A DNA stretch of 37,629 bases from Sediminibacterium magnilacihabitans (GCA_002973575.1 PVEQ01000024.1:1-37629); one strand, 5' to 3'; positions 1-7,922 are shown, counted from the stretch's first letter. Translations and numbers: made by a program. The notes: generated by a model not told the origin, from the letters alone.

Positions 1-90
1 CTGCACTCTTGTTGCTATTTTTTGTGTACTCATTGTTGCCGAAAACTCTGCACTCCTGATTGCCAAAAACTCTGCACTTTTGGTTGCCGA
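1..90. repeat. Four diverged tandem repeats, about 24-bp period
   Basis: Four copies of a unit close to CTGCACTNNTGNTTGCC begin near 1, 24, 48 and 72; the last two differ at only a few bases. Regular repeats of this size are typical of transposase-binding sites at the ends of IS21-like elements. The rest of such an element would lie left of the window, so that identity is inferred. No spacers of CRISPR size are present. Confidence 0.55.
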
Positions 91-150
91 CTACATACCC
101 AGTTTTTTCAACCATTCTTCATCGGCTTTTACATGCCATTAACTACGCTT

Positions 151-414
151 ATGTCTAAAAACAACATATCAATACTTGTATGGCTATACAAGACTAAAAT
201 CAACAAAAAGGGGCTTTCACCTGTTTGCATCCGTATTTCTTACGGCAGCCAACGAAAAACCATTGCTACCGGACACACTATTTCCGTTGATCGTTGGGAT
301 TCTACCAAATCAAGGGTAAAAGGTTCAACAGAAGAGGCCCAGCAAATCAATGAATATTTACAATCAACACGGGTCAGATTCATCAACCTTTTCAATGAAA
401 TGCTCAAGGAAGTT
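151..414 (+). pseudogene. Tyrosine recombinase (integrase), N-terminal fragment
   Basis: From ATG 151 the frame reads MSKNNISILVWLYKTK and continues with a lysine-rich, beta-strand-rich stretch (ISYGSQRKTIATGH, then VDRWD). This is typical of the arm-binding N-terminal domain of Bacteroidota transposon and genomic-island integrases. About 88 codons remain of the roughly 400 usual in the family; the core-binding and catalytic domains (R, H, R, Y) are absent. Near position 414 the frame runs into antisense IS sequence and stops at 468. The open frame also extends upstream to 22 through the repeats, but that part looks non-coding. It is a relic with no activity. Positions 10036-10068 hold a second, shorter relic of the same family. 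Confidence 0.75.
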
Positions 415-502
415 CCCGGCAGATATCCTCCGCCTTACGGCCATTTTCATGTTCCTGAATGGCTTTGACAATTTGTGTCTCGGTGAATTGTGATTTTTTC
501 AT
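412..502 (-). pseudogene. IS3-family transposase OrfA, N-terminal fragment
   Basis: Read on the minus strand from ATG 502, the sequence encodes MKKSQFTETQIVKAIQEHEN, then GRKAEDICREL. This is the helix-turn-helix start of an IS3-type OrfA. It breaks after about 28 codons, where it meets the integrase fragment, and a stop follows two codons later. OrfB and the rest of the IS are missing. The upstream stretch 503-600 may contain the IS end, but I could not define an inverted repeat. The junction shows that IS insertion followed by deletion removed most of the integrase gene. Confidence 0.75.
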
Positions 503-705
503 ATTCGCTTGTTTAAAATTAACCGTTTCAGTTAACTTTCAACTACGCGAACTTTGGGGGAGCCGACAAATCTAACACCAAATGCCCATACAGCCGAAGT
601 GAGCAATCCAGAAGCGATGGAAGACATATAAAAAAGCAACTGTATCGATTGAACCGTAAATTGTGTAAGGTTTTTTCAGGACGAGTCATCAAACAGGGTA
701 AGGCT
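503..705. other. Intergenic, no gene seen
   Basis: This stretch lies between the IS fragment and the end of the GLPGLI gene. It probably includes the leader of the IS3-type element. I see no convincing coding frame, tRNA or terminator. Confidence 0.5.
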
Positions 706-1431
706 TCACATCTTCATAGAATTCAAATACCAGTAAACATTTCCATGCCAAGTTTGCAGGCTTTCAATTACCTTTTTATTATACTCTAATATTGACATTT
801 CGGGGATATCATTCTTATTATTAAAAGTATTTTTTTCAATTGTTGTATTATATACCCTTGTTGCATACCAGCTTGTATGCAGCGATGGCAATGATATTCC
901 AAGTATCATTCCAGGTAGGCCATGAAAGGTCAGTGGCCCAAGTGGAGGGGTAATTTCACTACAAAAAAAGGCGACTGTATAAATCGAGTCGCGATATATA
1001 CCATTCGCTCTCGTACATTCAAAACCTGCAATATATTTTTTCTCATTCGTTATTCTCCATTTTATTTCTATGGCCTTACCTAGTATTTGAAGCCTTGTTT
1101 GATAAAACCTTTTTGTCACTCTGAATGCAGTGTCGTTTAAGTTTAAATAAACCATATCAAGATCGTTAAGTTCAATTGGCAGAATTTGGCTGGTATTTTC
1201 GATATCTGGTTTAAATAAAGATTCTTTCGAGTTAAAATATAAGGTAAACTTTGATTTGATAAACTTAGGATATTTATCTGTAATTTCTTCTGTGAAATAA
1301 TCTCCTTCCATCACAAAGTGCAGGTTAGTGGTTTTTACAAATTCTATCTTCCCTTCGTTTATGCAATTTTCGTTTTGGCAAATGGCAGAATTCAAGCTTA
1401 ACAGAAACACAAATGTCATAATGATTTTCAT
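706..1431 (-). CDS. GLPGLI family exported protein
   Basis: The 241-residue product has a Sec signal peptide (about residues 1-18, ending in AICQN) and the family-defining motif near residues 171-179, here GLPGMILGI. An IAGFEC motif just upstream is also typical. GLPGLI proteins are Bacteroidota envelope proteins of unknown biochemical role, very often encoded next to a carboxypeptidase-regulatory/TonB-type barrel protein. That is the case here, with the barrel gene ending only 4 nt upstream. It is the last gene of the minus-strand operon that begins at 5818, or at 6115 if the peptide gene is counted. No strong terminator is visible after it. The family assignment is firm; the function is unknown. 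Confidence 0.9.
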   Translation of the reverse strand: MKIIMTFVFLLSLNSAICQNENCINEGKIEFVKTTNLHFVMEGDYFTEEITDKYPKFIKSKFTLYFNSKESLFKPDIENTSQILPIELNDLDMVYLNLNDTAFRVTKRFYQTRLQILGKAIEIKWRITNEKKYIAGFECTRANGIYRDSIYTVAFFCSEITPPLGPLTFHGLPGMILGISLPSLHTSWYATRVYNTTIEKNTFNNKNDIPEMSILEYNKKVIESLQTWHGNVYWYLNSMKM

Positions 1432-1435
1432 AAGA

Positions 1436-4216
1436 TCATTTATTTACTCTTGAATAATTGAATTTCCATTGAAAAGAAAATAAGAAATATCTCTTTATAA
1501 TATTATAACTACTTTCAGAAATAGAATTTCTATATAAGTGTCTTTCAATCCCAATATTTTGATTAAATAAATCATTCCCTTGCAGTTTCAAGCTTACACT
1601 GTTGTCTTTAAGAAAAGATTTTTCAATCGAATAATTAAAAATTACACAATTCTTATTTCTGTCAAAAAAATTATTATTACCCCTAAATGTGGTTTTTATA
1701 TTTGAATGAATTGAAAAGGATTTCAAAAATGAAAACCCTCCATCAAATTCAATATTGTTTTCCCAATAATCAATATCTCTTGTAACGTTCATGTTCGATT
1801 CAGCATTGTAATAATTCAATGAAAAGTCAATTGAAATGCTGGCTTTGTTTTGAAAGTCTTTAGATAAGTCTAATGCAAAAGACGCATTTCTAATAAATGA
1901 TTTAAGTGGCTTATAATTAAAATAATAAACTGTAGTCTCTTCTCGATAGCTTCCCGTCAATAAAACATCAATGTTCATCTTTTTGAGTAAAAAGCCATAT
2001 TCGCTATATGTTTGCAAATCATTGTTTCCGTTAACATTTATAGTTTTATTTTCACGGATATAATTTGAATCAACCGCTGCTGATGTTGAAAAGGAATTAC
2101 TAAATACGGATAGCTGCGCACGTGCTATAAAATGATTTTTTTTTAAAGTATTGTAGGTGAAATATTTAACTGCAATCGTATTAGTAAATGAAGGTTTTAG
2201 AAGTAAATTTCCTACGTTAACATTTAAAGAGTTTGAGTTGGATTTAACGGGTTGCGTTTGAGCCAATGTAGGTTGGGTTGTAAAACCATTGTAAGAAAAT
2301 AGTAATCGCTTATTGTTCAAAAAATTATAGCTGAATATTATTTTTGGATAAATGTTAATATAATTCTTATTATAATTGAAATTTGAAAATTTATCCTTTT
2401 GTGACAGGTTTGTAAAACCAATGTCTATTCCGGATATCAGGTAGAATTTAGCAGGGGTCGTTGTAAATCCAACTCCAATTTTTTGGGTATTAATACTATA
2501 AGCATAATTACTCGAATGGATAGTATCAATAGCTCTATAAGATAAACTCATATCTTTATTAAATGATAGCCTGATTGATTGGTTAGTTGTCCACAAATTG
2601 TTGGCAGTGAAAACGAGAAAAGATTTATCGGAAACAGGTTGACTGAAATTCATTTTTATATCAGAGGTTGATTGTGAAAAATCAAATCGCTTAAATTGAT
2701 CGATATGTTCCATACTTATGAGATTCGATTGGGTTGAGTAAAAACTGTTTGATGAATTCAAAAAGCCATCTCCTAATATATTATTGTACCCATGAACATA
2801 ATTGACCGAAAAAATTTTTCTCGGATTACTGAAAGTTCGTTTTAGTATAAAATTAGAGCTCAAGAACTTTAGTGTTAGACCTGACAGATTTCGGGTTGTG
2901 GATTTACTTCGTAATATATTGGCATTGTCAGTTATATCCGATTCCGAGTATTCATCAATATTTTTGTGTGCTGAAAATCCGTTGATTTCAAGTTTTAAGT
3001 TCCATTTTTTAATATTCGCTCTTTGATAAACAGTGAATATTTTGTTTGTACTTATGCTATTGTTCAAGGCCAAAGAATCAGACATTTTATATGATGAGTC
3101 TTTCGAAAAAAAATAATTCTTTGAATATGCATTTCCTTTTATAGACAAATTCACCAATTTGTAATTTGAATTAATCGATGCTTGATCATTATTCCATTTA
3201 TTACTAAAATGAATCCCTTGTGTAGACGCCGTTGGGAAACCATATCCAATAAATTCTCCATTCCACGTATCCATATCCCAACTATTACTATTTTCTATAC
3301 TTGGGCCGCTTTCTTCTGCATACTTATTTTGTTCTGAGGAACTTAAATCAAATTGGCCAACATCAGAAATTATAGAATATAATGCGAGCTTCTTTTGGTC
3401 GGTGAACTGATTAAATATCGATTTGCTATCGTAATAATTATCAACATCATGCCCAGCATTTAATTTCCCGAATACTTCCCTCTTCTTATTTTTCTTCAGT
3501 TTAAGATTTATAACTTTTCCTCCAGATGAACCAGTATTAAAGTTTGATTTTAACGGATCGGCATTATTGTCGTACACCTGAACCTTATCAATTAAATCTG
3601 CTCTTAAGTTTTGAGTAGTTAGTAATGGATCATTACCAAAAAACTCTTCTCCGTCTATCAAAATAGTTTTAATCCTTTCTCCTTGAAATTGAATATGCCC
3701 TTTTAAATCAACTTTAAATCCAGGAAGTTTTTTAATTAAATCTTCAGTTATAGCTCCTCTCGCCAAATGAAAGCTATCTGCGATAAAAATGGTGGTATCC
3801 CCTTTAATACGGATTGCCCGTAGGTTATCCTTTACTATTACCTCTTGTAAAAGATGTATTTTATTTGTTAAATAAATTTTTTTTAGGTCATAAATACGGG
3901 TACCAACTGTTAAATTGACCTCATCAAAATACTCTGCATATTCCGGATAATTTACAACAATAATTACTTTAGAATGATCTGGTTTTTCATTAAATGACAA
4001 TTCAAATAAACCAGACTCTGAAGACCTTGAAAAGGAGATTAAAAATGAGTCTTTTGCATCAATTAAATAAACAGATGCATTTTTTATTGGTTTCTTTTCC
4101 AATGAATCATACAAATGCCCTTTTATTTTATAGTCCTGGGCTTTAATTTTTTCTGTACAGAAAAAGAATGTAAAAAAAGTTAGTGTTATAAATATTTTAA
4201 TCCCCAATACAGGCAT
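1436..4216 (-). CDS. Outer-membrane beta-barrel protein, TonB-dependent-receptor-like
   Basis: This 926-residue protein has a signal peptide (about 1-26, ending KAQ), a carboxypeptidase-regulatory-like beta-sandwich (about 28-120) and a plug-like domain (about 125-240) with the characteristic DGEEFFGNDP segment. A long C-terminal region rich in aromatic and alternating residues forms the predicted barrel. It matches the Bacteroidota outer-membrane-protein type that pairs with GLPGLI proteins. I see no TonB box or SusD partner, so ordinary glycan uptake is unlikely. Peptide or metal handling, or an assembly role, are possible. It follows the DUF1573 gene by 25 nt and precedes the GLPGLI gene by 4 nt. 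The sequence is AT-rich relative to the housekeeping genes further right. Confidence 0.85.
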   Translation of the reverse strand: MPVLGIKIFITLTFFTFFFCTEKIKAQDYKIKGHLYDSLEKKPIKNASVYLIDAKDSFLISFSRSSESGLFELSFNEKPDHSKVIIVVNYPEYAEYFDEVNLTVGTRIYDLKKIYLTNKIHLLQEVIVKDNLRAIRIKGDTTIFIADSFHLARGAITEDLIKKLPGFKVDLKGHIQFQGERIKTILIDGEEFFGNDPLLTTQNLRADLIDKVQVYDNNADPLKSNFNTGSSGGKVINLKLKKNKKREVFGKLNAGHDVDNYYDSKSIFNQFTDQKKLALYSIISDVGQFDLSSSEQNKYAEESGPSIENSNSWDMDTWNGEFIGYGFPTASTQGIHFSNKWNNDQASINSNYKLVNLSIKGNAYSKNYFFSKDSSYKMSDSLALNNSISTNKIFTVYQRANIKKWNLKLEINGFSAHKNIDEYSESDITDNANILRSKSTTRNLSGLTLKFLSSNFILKRTFSNPRKIFSVNYVHGYNNILGDGFLNSSNSFYSTQSNLISMEHIDQFKRFDFSQSTSDIKMNFSQPVSDKSFLVFTANNLWTTNQSIRLSFNKDMSLSYRAIDTIHSSNYAYSINTQKIGVGFTTTPAKFYLISGIDIGFTNLSQKDKFSNFNYNKNYINIYPKIIFSYNFLNNKRLLFSYNGFTTQPTLAQTQPVKSNSNSLNVNVGNLLLKPSFTNTIAVKYFTYNTLKKNHFIARAQLSVFSNSFSTSAAVDSNYIRENKTINVNGNNDLQTYSEYGFLLKKMNIDVLLTGSYREETTVYYFNYKPLKSFIRNASFALDLSKDFQNKASISIDFSLNYYNAESNMNVTRDIDYWENNIEFDGGFSFLKSFSIHSNIKTTFRGNNNFFDRNKNCVIFNYSIEKSFLKDNSVSLKLQGNDLFNQNIGIERHLYRNSISESSYNIIKRYFLFSFQWKFNYSRVNK

Positions 4217-4241
4217 ATTTAAATTTTGATAATAATACTTA

Positions 4242-4634
4242 CTACTTTAATAATTTTACATTGGCTCGTATTAGAAACAAGACTCTATTTTCATTGCTGG
4301 AATTATTGTCCAAATAAACACTTTGTTGGATGTAGCCATCGACAGCAGGGGTAATTTGAAGATGTAATAAAGCGGAATCGCCAGGTTTAATGGGGTCTTT
4401 GGGAACATTAGTAATTGTACATGAACAATCAGGATTCGCATTCAGTAATTTTAAATCCATGTCCCCTCTATTCCGGATAATGATCTTACTGGTATATTTT
4501 TGGTTAAATGTAATATTTCCCAAATTGATTATTTTTTCATCATAACTTATGATAGGCCCTTTATGCCTGCAGCTTGCAAGAAGCAACAGGAGCAGAAAAG
4601 ATTTATATGTCGATTTGTGTTTCATTAAGTTCAT
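4242..4634 (-). CDS. DUF1573 domain lipoprotein
   Basis: The 130-residue product starts with a lipoprotein signal peptide whose lipobox LLASC places the acylated cysteine at residue 22. The rest is one DUF1573 immunoglobulin-like domain, recognisable from INLGNITFNQKYTSKIIIRN, the NPDCSC turn (around 67-72) and a PGDS stretch. DUF1573 proteins are surface or periplasmic Bacteroidota proteins of unknown role. The start codon overlaps the stop of the propeller gene by 4 nt (ATGA), so the two are translationally coupled. The pairing of DUF1573, propeller and small secreted peptide is seen in other Bacteroidota (family knowledge), which supports a joint function. Confidence 0.9.
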   Translation of the reverse strand: MNLMKHKSTYKSFLLLLLLASCRHKGPIISYDEKIINLGNITFNQKYTSKIIIRNRGDMDLKLLNANPDCSCTITNVPKDPIKPGDSALLHLQITPAVDGYIQQSVYLDNNSSNENRVLFLIRANVKLLK

Positions 4635-5818
4635 TTTTTTATTGACCCGATTAATATCAATTGATTTGAATTTTCGCTAACCGAATCAATTATATTTTTA
4701 TTAGCATCACGTATTATATTAAACAGAGAGCTGTTTGTTTTGTGTAAGTTCAAAATTTTATCCCTAGATAAACTAAATACAACATTGTTATCTTGTGTAA
4801 TTGCCAGAGGCTTGCTAATCAAGCGAGTATATATATCTTCTGTATTTTTATTGCTGAAAACAAATAATCTGCTATCTGGAAAATGGAATAATCCTATTTT
4901 AATACGCCTTTCGCTTTGATAGGTAAATAATGCGTATTCATTATTTTGGCAATAGTCCGGCCCCAAGTAACTTGCTGCACTATCGATTAATATTTTAGAA
5001 GCAAATAGTTTATAATGTAAATCTTTGTTTGCTTTAATTGAATCCGATGTTATTCGAATCAGCAAGTAAGGTTCCCAGTTCATTGTAGCGAAAGAATAAT
5101 TATAAACCGTATCATTAAAAGGAGGTGAAAAGATAGTTTTGTGATAGGATTGGGTTAAAAAGCCGGTATTTGTCCAATAAATATTAGATATCTTTGAATC
5201 GAATGGGAAAAACTTTTTTATAATCTTCCCTTTATCGTTTATCAAATAAAGATTCCCTTTTCCTCTTCCGTTATCGTTAGTAGAAAAATTCTTGTATAAA
5301 AAGAAGCTATCCTTTTGAACAAGTTGAATGTCACTCCCATATAAATTAATATATGCCTTATTAATAAAGCTTCCGTCGTCTAAGGAATAATAGTATAAAG
5401 CTCTATTCTCATTTGAATAAACAATCAATTTGTTATCAATAGAATCGATTGAAAAATCGACAATTTTTCGATATTGATTACTATTCAACCCGATCTCCCC
5501 AATTTTTCTTATAAAATTCCCGTCCTTGTCAAATACTGCTAAATTTGAGAAATGTTTGTCAAGAATATAGAAGTTGTTTTTATAACAAACAACTTTGTCA
5601 ATAGATGCAGCAAAGAAGTCTTTGGGGTTAGTTTTTAATTCTAGCAACCTTATGTTTTCTATTTTATTGTTGAAAAAAATTTCATTTGATTTTTCATTTT
5701 TCTTCAACTCTATTTCTATTAGAGGCTTCCCAAACTTAAAGGGTTCAACCCAATCGTTTTTGGACTTGCATGACAAGAGAGAACTTAAAATTAGTAGAGG
5801 ATATAATTGTTTAATCAT
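4631..5818 (-). CDS. 6-bladed beta-propeller lipoprotein
   Basis: The protein has 395 residues with a lipobox LLSC (Cys17). After it come blade-like repeats such as NNFYILDKHFSNLAVFDKDGNFIRKIG (near 88-114) and later NLYLINDKGKIIKKF. This fits the Bacteroidota 6-bladed propeller (BF4221-like) family, tethered to the outer or inner membrane. Members are frequently encoded beside small NVEALA-type secreted peptides and are thought to be binding proteins. A peptide gene of that kind lies 84 nt upstream here. It is probably the first gene of the four-gene envelope operon, or the second cistron after the peptide, with expression tuned by the hairpin at 5844-5890. No enzyme motif is seen. Confidence 0.8.
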   Translation of the reverse strand: MIKQLYPLLILSSLLSCKSKNDWVEPFKFGKPLIEIELKKNEKSNEIFFNNKIENIRLLELKTNPKDFFAASIDKVVCYKNNFYILDKHFSNLAVFDKDGNFIRKIGEIGLNSNQYRKIVDFSIDSIDNKLIVYSNENRALYYYSLDDGSFINKAYINLYGSDIQLVQKDSFFLYKNFSTNDNGRGKGNLYLINDKGKIIKKFFPFDSKISNIYWTNTGFLTQSYHKTIFSPPFNDTVYNYSFATMNWEPYLLIRITSDSIKANKDLHYKLFASKILIDSAASYLGPDYCQNNEYALFTYQSERRIKIGLFHFPDSRLFVFSNKNTEDIYTRLISKPLAITQDNNVVFSLSRDKILNLHKTNSSLFNIIRDANKNIIDSVSENSNQLILIGSIKK

Positions 5819-5843
5819 TTTAAAGTTTTTGACAATGATACTT

Positions 5844-5890
5844 TTTAAGGAATAATCGTCTCAGTGCATGTGAGACGATTATTCCTTAAA
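5844..5890. promoter_or_regulatory. Perfect 20-bp-stem hairpin between peptide gene and operon
   Basis: The arms 5844-5863 and 5871-5890 are exact reverse complements around a 7-nt loop (GTGCATG). The core arm is AAGGAATAATCGTCTCA. On the minus strand it lies 12 nt after the peptide stop and about 25 nt before the propeller start. It lacks the run of U expected for an intrinsic terminator; A residues follow it on that strand. It may be a processing or stabilising element, or a partial terminator that lowers downstream expression relative to the peptide. Confidence 0.8.
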
Positions 5891-5902
5891 CTTCAATACC
5901 TA

Positions 5903-6115
5903 TTAACTACAAGGGTTGGCTTTGCACCCGTCACCTGAACCATCACAGGTATTACCAATCTGGATTATTACACCTCCTGATGTAACTGTACAACTTTTTA
6001 GCTGTTTTTTTGTCAGGTCATCTGATACTGAAGCTTTTGATTCAATTGAATAACCAACAATGGCTGCTATAAATAAAATTGCAGCAGCCATTATTGCGAA
6101 TTTTGTTCTTTTCAT
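5903..6115 (-). CDS. Small secreted cysteine-rich peptide, NVEALA-like
   Basis: The 70-residue product has a basic N-terminus, a hydrophobic segment (about 6-22) and then a short mature region. That region starts near KASVSDDLTKKQLKSC and is rich in glycine, with four cysteines at 42, 57, 64 and 69. The tail ends CKANPCS. The layout (Sec signal, short linker, Cys-rich tail) and the adjacent propeller and DUF1573 genes resemble the NVEALA family of small Bacteroidota secreted peptides. The NVEALA motif itself is not present, so this may be a separate subfamily. The four cysteines could form two disulfides. LTKKQLK also recalls leader regions of Bacteroidota peptide natural products, but no modification enzyme is nearby. 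The function is unknown. Confidence 0.75.
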   Translation of the reverse strand: MKRTKFAIMAAAILFIAAIVGYSIESKASVSDDLTKKQLKSCTVTSGGVIIQIGNTCDGSGDGCKANPCS

Positions 6116-6334
6116 TTGCGTAATTTTTTAGTGTTAATTAAGATTGATAGGTTTTCTTATCTTTTACTTGTTAAAGACTCAAGGTTTACAGTACATACTG
6201 GCAGTATTTGGCTGTTTATTACTAATCCCAAAGTAGTTTCGTTTTCTACCAACGTCCTTTTTTGTTTTTCTTTGGGTCAATTAAGGATTAATATCCCGCA
6301 ATTCTTGCGCAATGAATATTTTTATTACTGATTG

Positions 6335-6493
6335 TTATTCAGCTGTATCAAATATGCTGGTCGAACCTCTGAGCGATAAAAATGCGTTGACTGTATATTG
6401 ATACATTAAGATGGATTTAGAAGCAGCTTCTTCTTCAAAGAACTCTTTGCATATCTGATAAAATCTACCGAAATTCGTCTTGATGTTGTGCAT
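6335..6493 (-). CDS. Possible 52-residue protein, unrecognised
   Basis: An ATG at 6493 opens a 52-codon frame (start MHNIKTNFGRFYQICKEFF, end STSIFDTAE) after an in-frame stop upstream. Its composition is protein-like, with an amphipathic acidic helix (KEFFEEEAASKS). It lies about 220 nt upstream of the peptide gene in the same direction. I do not recognise the family, and it could be a gene fragment. The region between it and 6115 carries no clear promoter match. Confidence 0.35.
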   Translation of the reverse strand: MHNIKTNFGRFYQICKEFFEEEAASKSILMYQYTVNAFLSLRGSTSIFDTAE

Positions 6494-6597
6494 GCGTTTT
6501 AGATAGTTTTGTCACTTACTAAGACAACTGCACAACATTTTTGCTTAATTGATTATCAACTATTTTTAATACAACACGTTAATAAACATATAGCAAC

Positions 6598-6632
6598 ACA
6601 TTCAAGCTTGGTGGGGGGAGATACTTGAATGT
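6598..6632. repeat. 9-bp inverted repeat with G-rich loop
   Basis: ACATTCAAG (6598-6606) and CTTGAATGT (6624-6632) are exact reverse complements, enclosing a 17-nt loop that contains GGTGGGGGG. It may be a protein-binding site or an RNA hairpin. No gene depends on it in an obvious way. Confidence 0.6.
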
Positions 6633-6734
6633 TCTATCAATTCGACCGCATAAGCAAAAGAACACGTTATAAAACGTTTTTTCTATGCAGTCTAGGCAAA
6701 CATGAAATTAGACAATCATATCAATTATTTTAAT

Positions 6735-6789
6735 GTTTTTTCACTGAATCTTTATCGGTGTTTTCACCCTTTGATACGTGTTTTCACCC
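6735..6789. repeat. Iteron-like direct repeats GTGTTTTCACCC
   Basis: Two exact copies of GTGTTTTCACCC at 6758-6769 and 6778-6789 have a 20-bp period. A weaker copy (GTTTTTTCACTG) starts near 6735. The two-turn spacing suggests a DNA-binding protein array of the decayed element, for example a replication or excision region. No initiator gene is present. Confidence 0.55.
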
Positions 6790-6859
6790 GCTTAAATCAG
6801 TTTAACCTGATTTACAACTCTTTATGACGATAGGCTCTACAATAAAGTACCCTCATCGC

Positions 6860-6988
6860 AGGATATCTCCATGGACGGAGCGAAACAAAGAAGTAGGAAA
6901 TTTATTAAACATACAGGTGCTTGATCACTTTATATTATTTCCGGTCAATGGGGAGTATTTTAGCCTTAAAGGAAAAGGCTTTTTATAA
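6860..6988 (+). pseudogene. RadC/JAB-domain protein, C-terminal remnant 1
   Basis: The frame 6860-6988 reads RISPWTERNKEVGNLLNIQ, then VLDHFILFPVNGEYFSLKGKGFL and stop. In RadC-like JAB proteins of Bacteroidota the C-terminus runs PS...D..., GELLNIQVLDH, then GYFSFADEGLL. The match is clear by position and spacing. The catalytic HxHPS...D part is missing or unrecognisable upstream, so this is a relic. RadC-like genes are common cargo of Bacteroidota integrative elements. Confidence 0.7.
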
Positions 6989-7010
6989 CTATCGAATTCA
7001 TCACCTGTAT

Positions 7011-7064
7011 AGGAAGTTTGAATTCAAGCAACCTGAACGGGACGTTTATAAATTGACAATATAA
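7011..7064 (+). pseudogene. Fragment of a second copy of the 7391 gene
   Basis: Seventeen codons read RKFEFKQPERDVYKLTI and stop. The core RDVYKLTI is identical to residues of the intact gene at 7391-7912, and the DNA GGACGTTTAYAAATTGACRAT is nearly identical in both. The rest of this copy is lost. With the two RadC remnants it shows that the module was once duplicated. Confidence 0.7.
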
Positions 7065-7126
7065 TCAATGAACGTCTACACCCTTATAGTCATTTTCAAA
7101 GCACCATATCCTATTAAACACAACCT

Positions 7127-7288
7127 GTGAATACAATTGCAGAAATCGAAGTAAGTTACCGACCGTCTATAGTCGAAAAACTAATCATTAAATCCGCAGA
7201 GGGTGCGTATACTGTAAAAACATGGAAGGCTACATTATTGCCGGTCAAAGGGACGTATTTTAGTTTCAAAGAAGACGGCATTTTCTAG
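7127..7288 (+). pseudogene. RadC/JAB-domain protein with internal deletion (remnant 2)
   Basis: From GTG 7127 a 53-codon frame reads MNTIAEIEVSYRPSIVEKL, IIKSAEGAYTVKTWKAT, then LLPVKGTYFSFKEDGIF and stop. The first part matches the N-terminus of Bacteroidota RadC-like proteins (AEIEVSYRP...S..DAY) and the last part their C-terminus. About 90-100 central codons carrying the JAB metal site are gone, yet the frame remains open. It is probably an inactive deletion product. Confidence 0.7.
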
Positions 7289-7390
7289 CCACTCCATTCT
7301 TTGCCCGTATAGTCAACATGGACAGATCTTTAGCTTTGCACAAAGGGCCAAAATCATTGCTTTTCATTATAAAAATCGTAAATTCGTAGG

Positions 7391-7912
7391 GTGAAAAAAC
7401 GAAAAGAAACAGGGCTTGATTTTGAGGTGGATAAACTCACAAATTCAATCGAGAACATAAAATCGGGAGATAGCTTCCCGACTGAAATTTCATTGTTAAC
7501 CAAGGTTGAACTAAAAAACTTAACAAAGAAAAATGGATGGCGATTTAATTGGGCATACGAACATAGCGTTTCTACAAGGGACGTTTACAAATTGACGATC
7601 ACCAATAACCCAAACATTATACAATGCGTTGTAAGTTTGGAAGTAAAATCTGATCACGTTTATATGCACCTGATCGAAAGTGCGCCTTTTAACATTGGAA
7701 AAGCTAAAACATATTTAGGTGTTCCTGGTAACCTTGTAGCTTTCGCCTGCAGGCTTTCATTCCAAAGAGGCGGTGAAGGTTATGTTTCTTTTCTTTCCAA
7801 GACCAAGTTAATTGAGCATTATGAAAAAACTTTAGGAGCAATCCATTTTGGAGGACACAACATGGTTATTACTACGGAAGCAGCTTTAATATTAACAAAC
7901 AAATACTTTTAA
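7391..7912 (+). CDS. Conserved mobile-element protein, GNAT-like C-terminus
   Basis: The 173-residue product is of a type often found with RadC-like genes in Bacteroidota elements. Recognisable stretches are RDVYKLTI (near 59-66), VSLEVKSDHVYMHLIESAPFN, YLGVPGNLVAFACRLSF and KTKLIEHYEKTLGA. The last resembles the closing region of GNAT acetyltransferases (surface strand, then a helix with LxEHYEKLGA). The family has no established function that I know. The start is a GTG; no earlier ATG is in frame. It is followed after 10 nt by a 57-codon gene. A broken copy lies at 7011-7064. Acetyltransferase activity is a guess from the fold-like pattern. Confidence 0.65.
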   Translation: MKKRKETGLDFEVDKLTNSIENIKSGDSFPTEISLLTKVELKNLTKKNGWRFNWAYEHSVSTRDVYKLTITNNPNIIQCVVSLEVKSDHVYMHLIESAPFNIGKAKTYLGVPGNLVAFACRLSFQRGGEGYVSFLSKTKLIEHYEKTLGAIHFGGHNMVITTEAALILTNKYF

Positions 7913-7922
7913 TAGCATAATT

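Larger units (their letters stand above)
6494..6859. other. Non-coding stretch with repeats
   Basis: I find no convincing gene here. It holds the inverted repeat at 6598-6632 and the GTGTTTTCACCC repeats at 6735-6789, listed separately. Confidence 0.5.

Noticed and set aside
1..90. CRISPR array
   Set aside because: The 24-bp units repeat almost without spacers and diverge in sequence, and no cas genes are present.
5844..5890. Ordinary rho-independent terminator
   Set aside because: Neither strand shows a U-run after the stem; A residues follow it on the coding strand of the operon.
6116..6331. 71-codon plus-strand frame upstream of the peptide gene
   Set aside because: It starts next to the peptide gene start, has an AT-rich random-like composition and covers the region needed for the peptide promoter.
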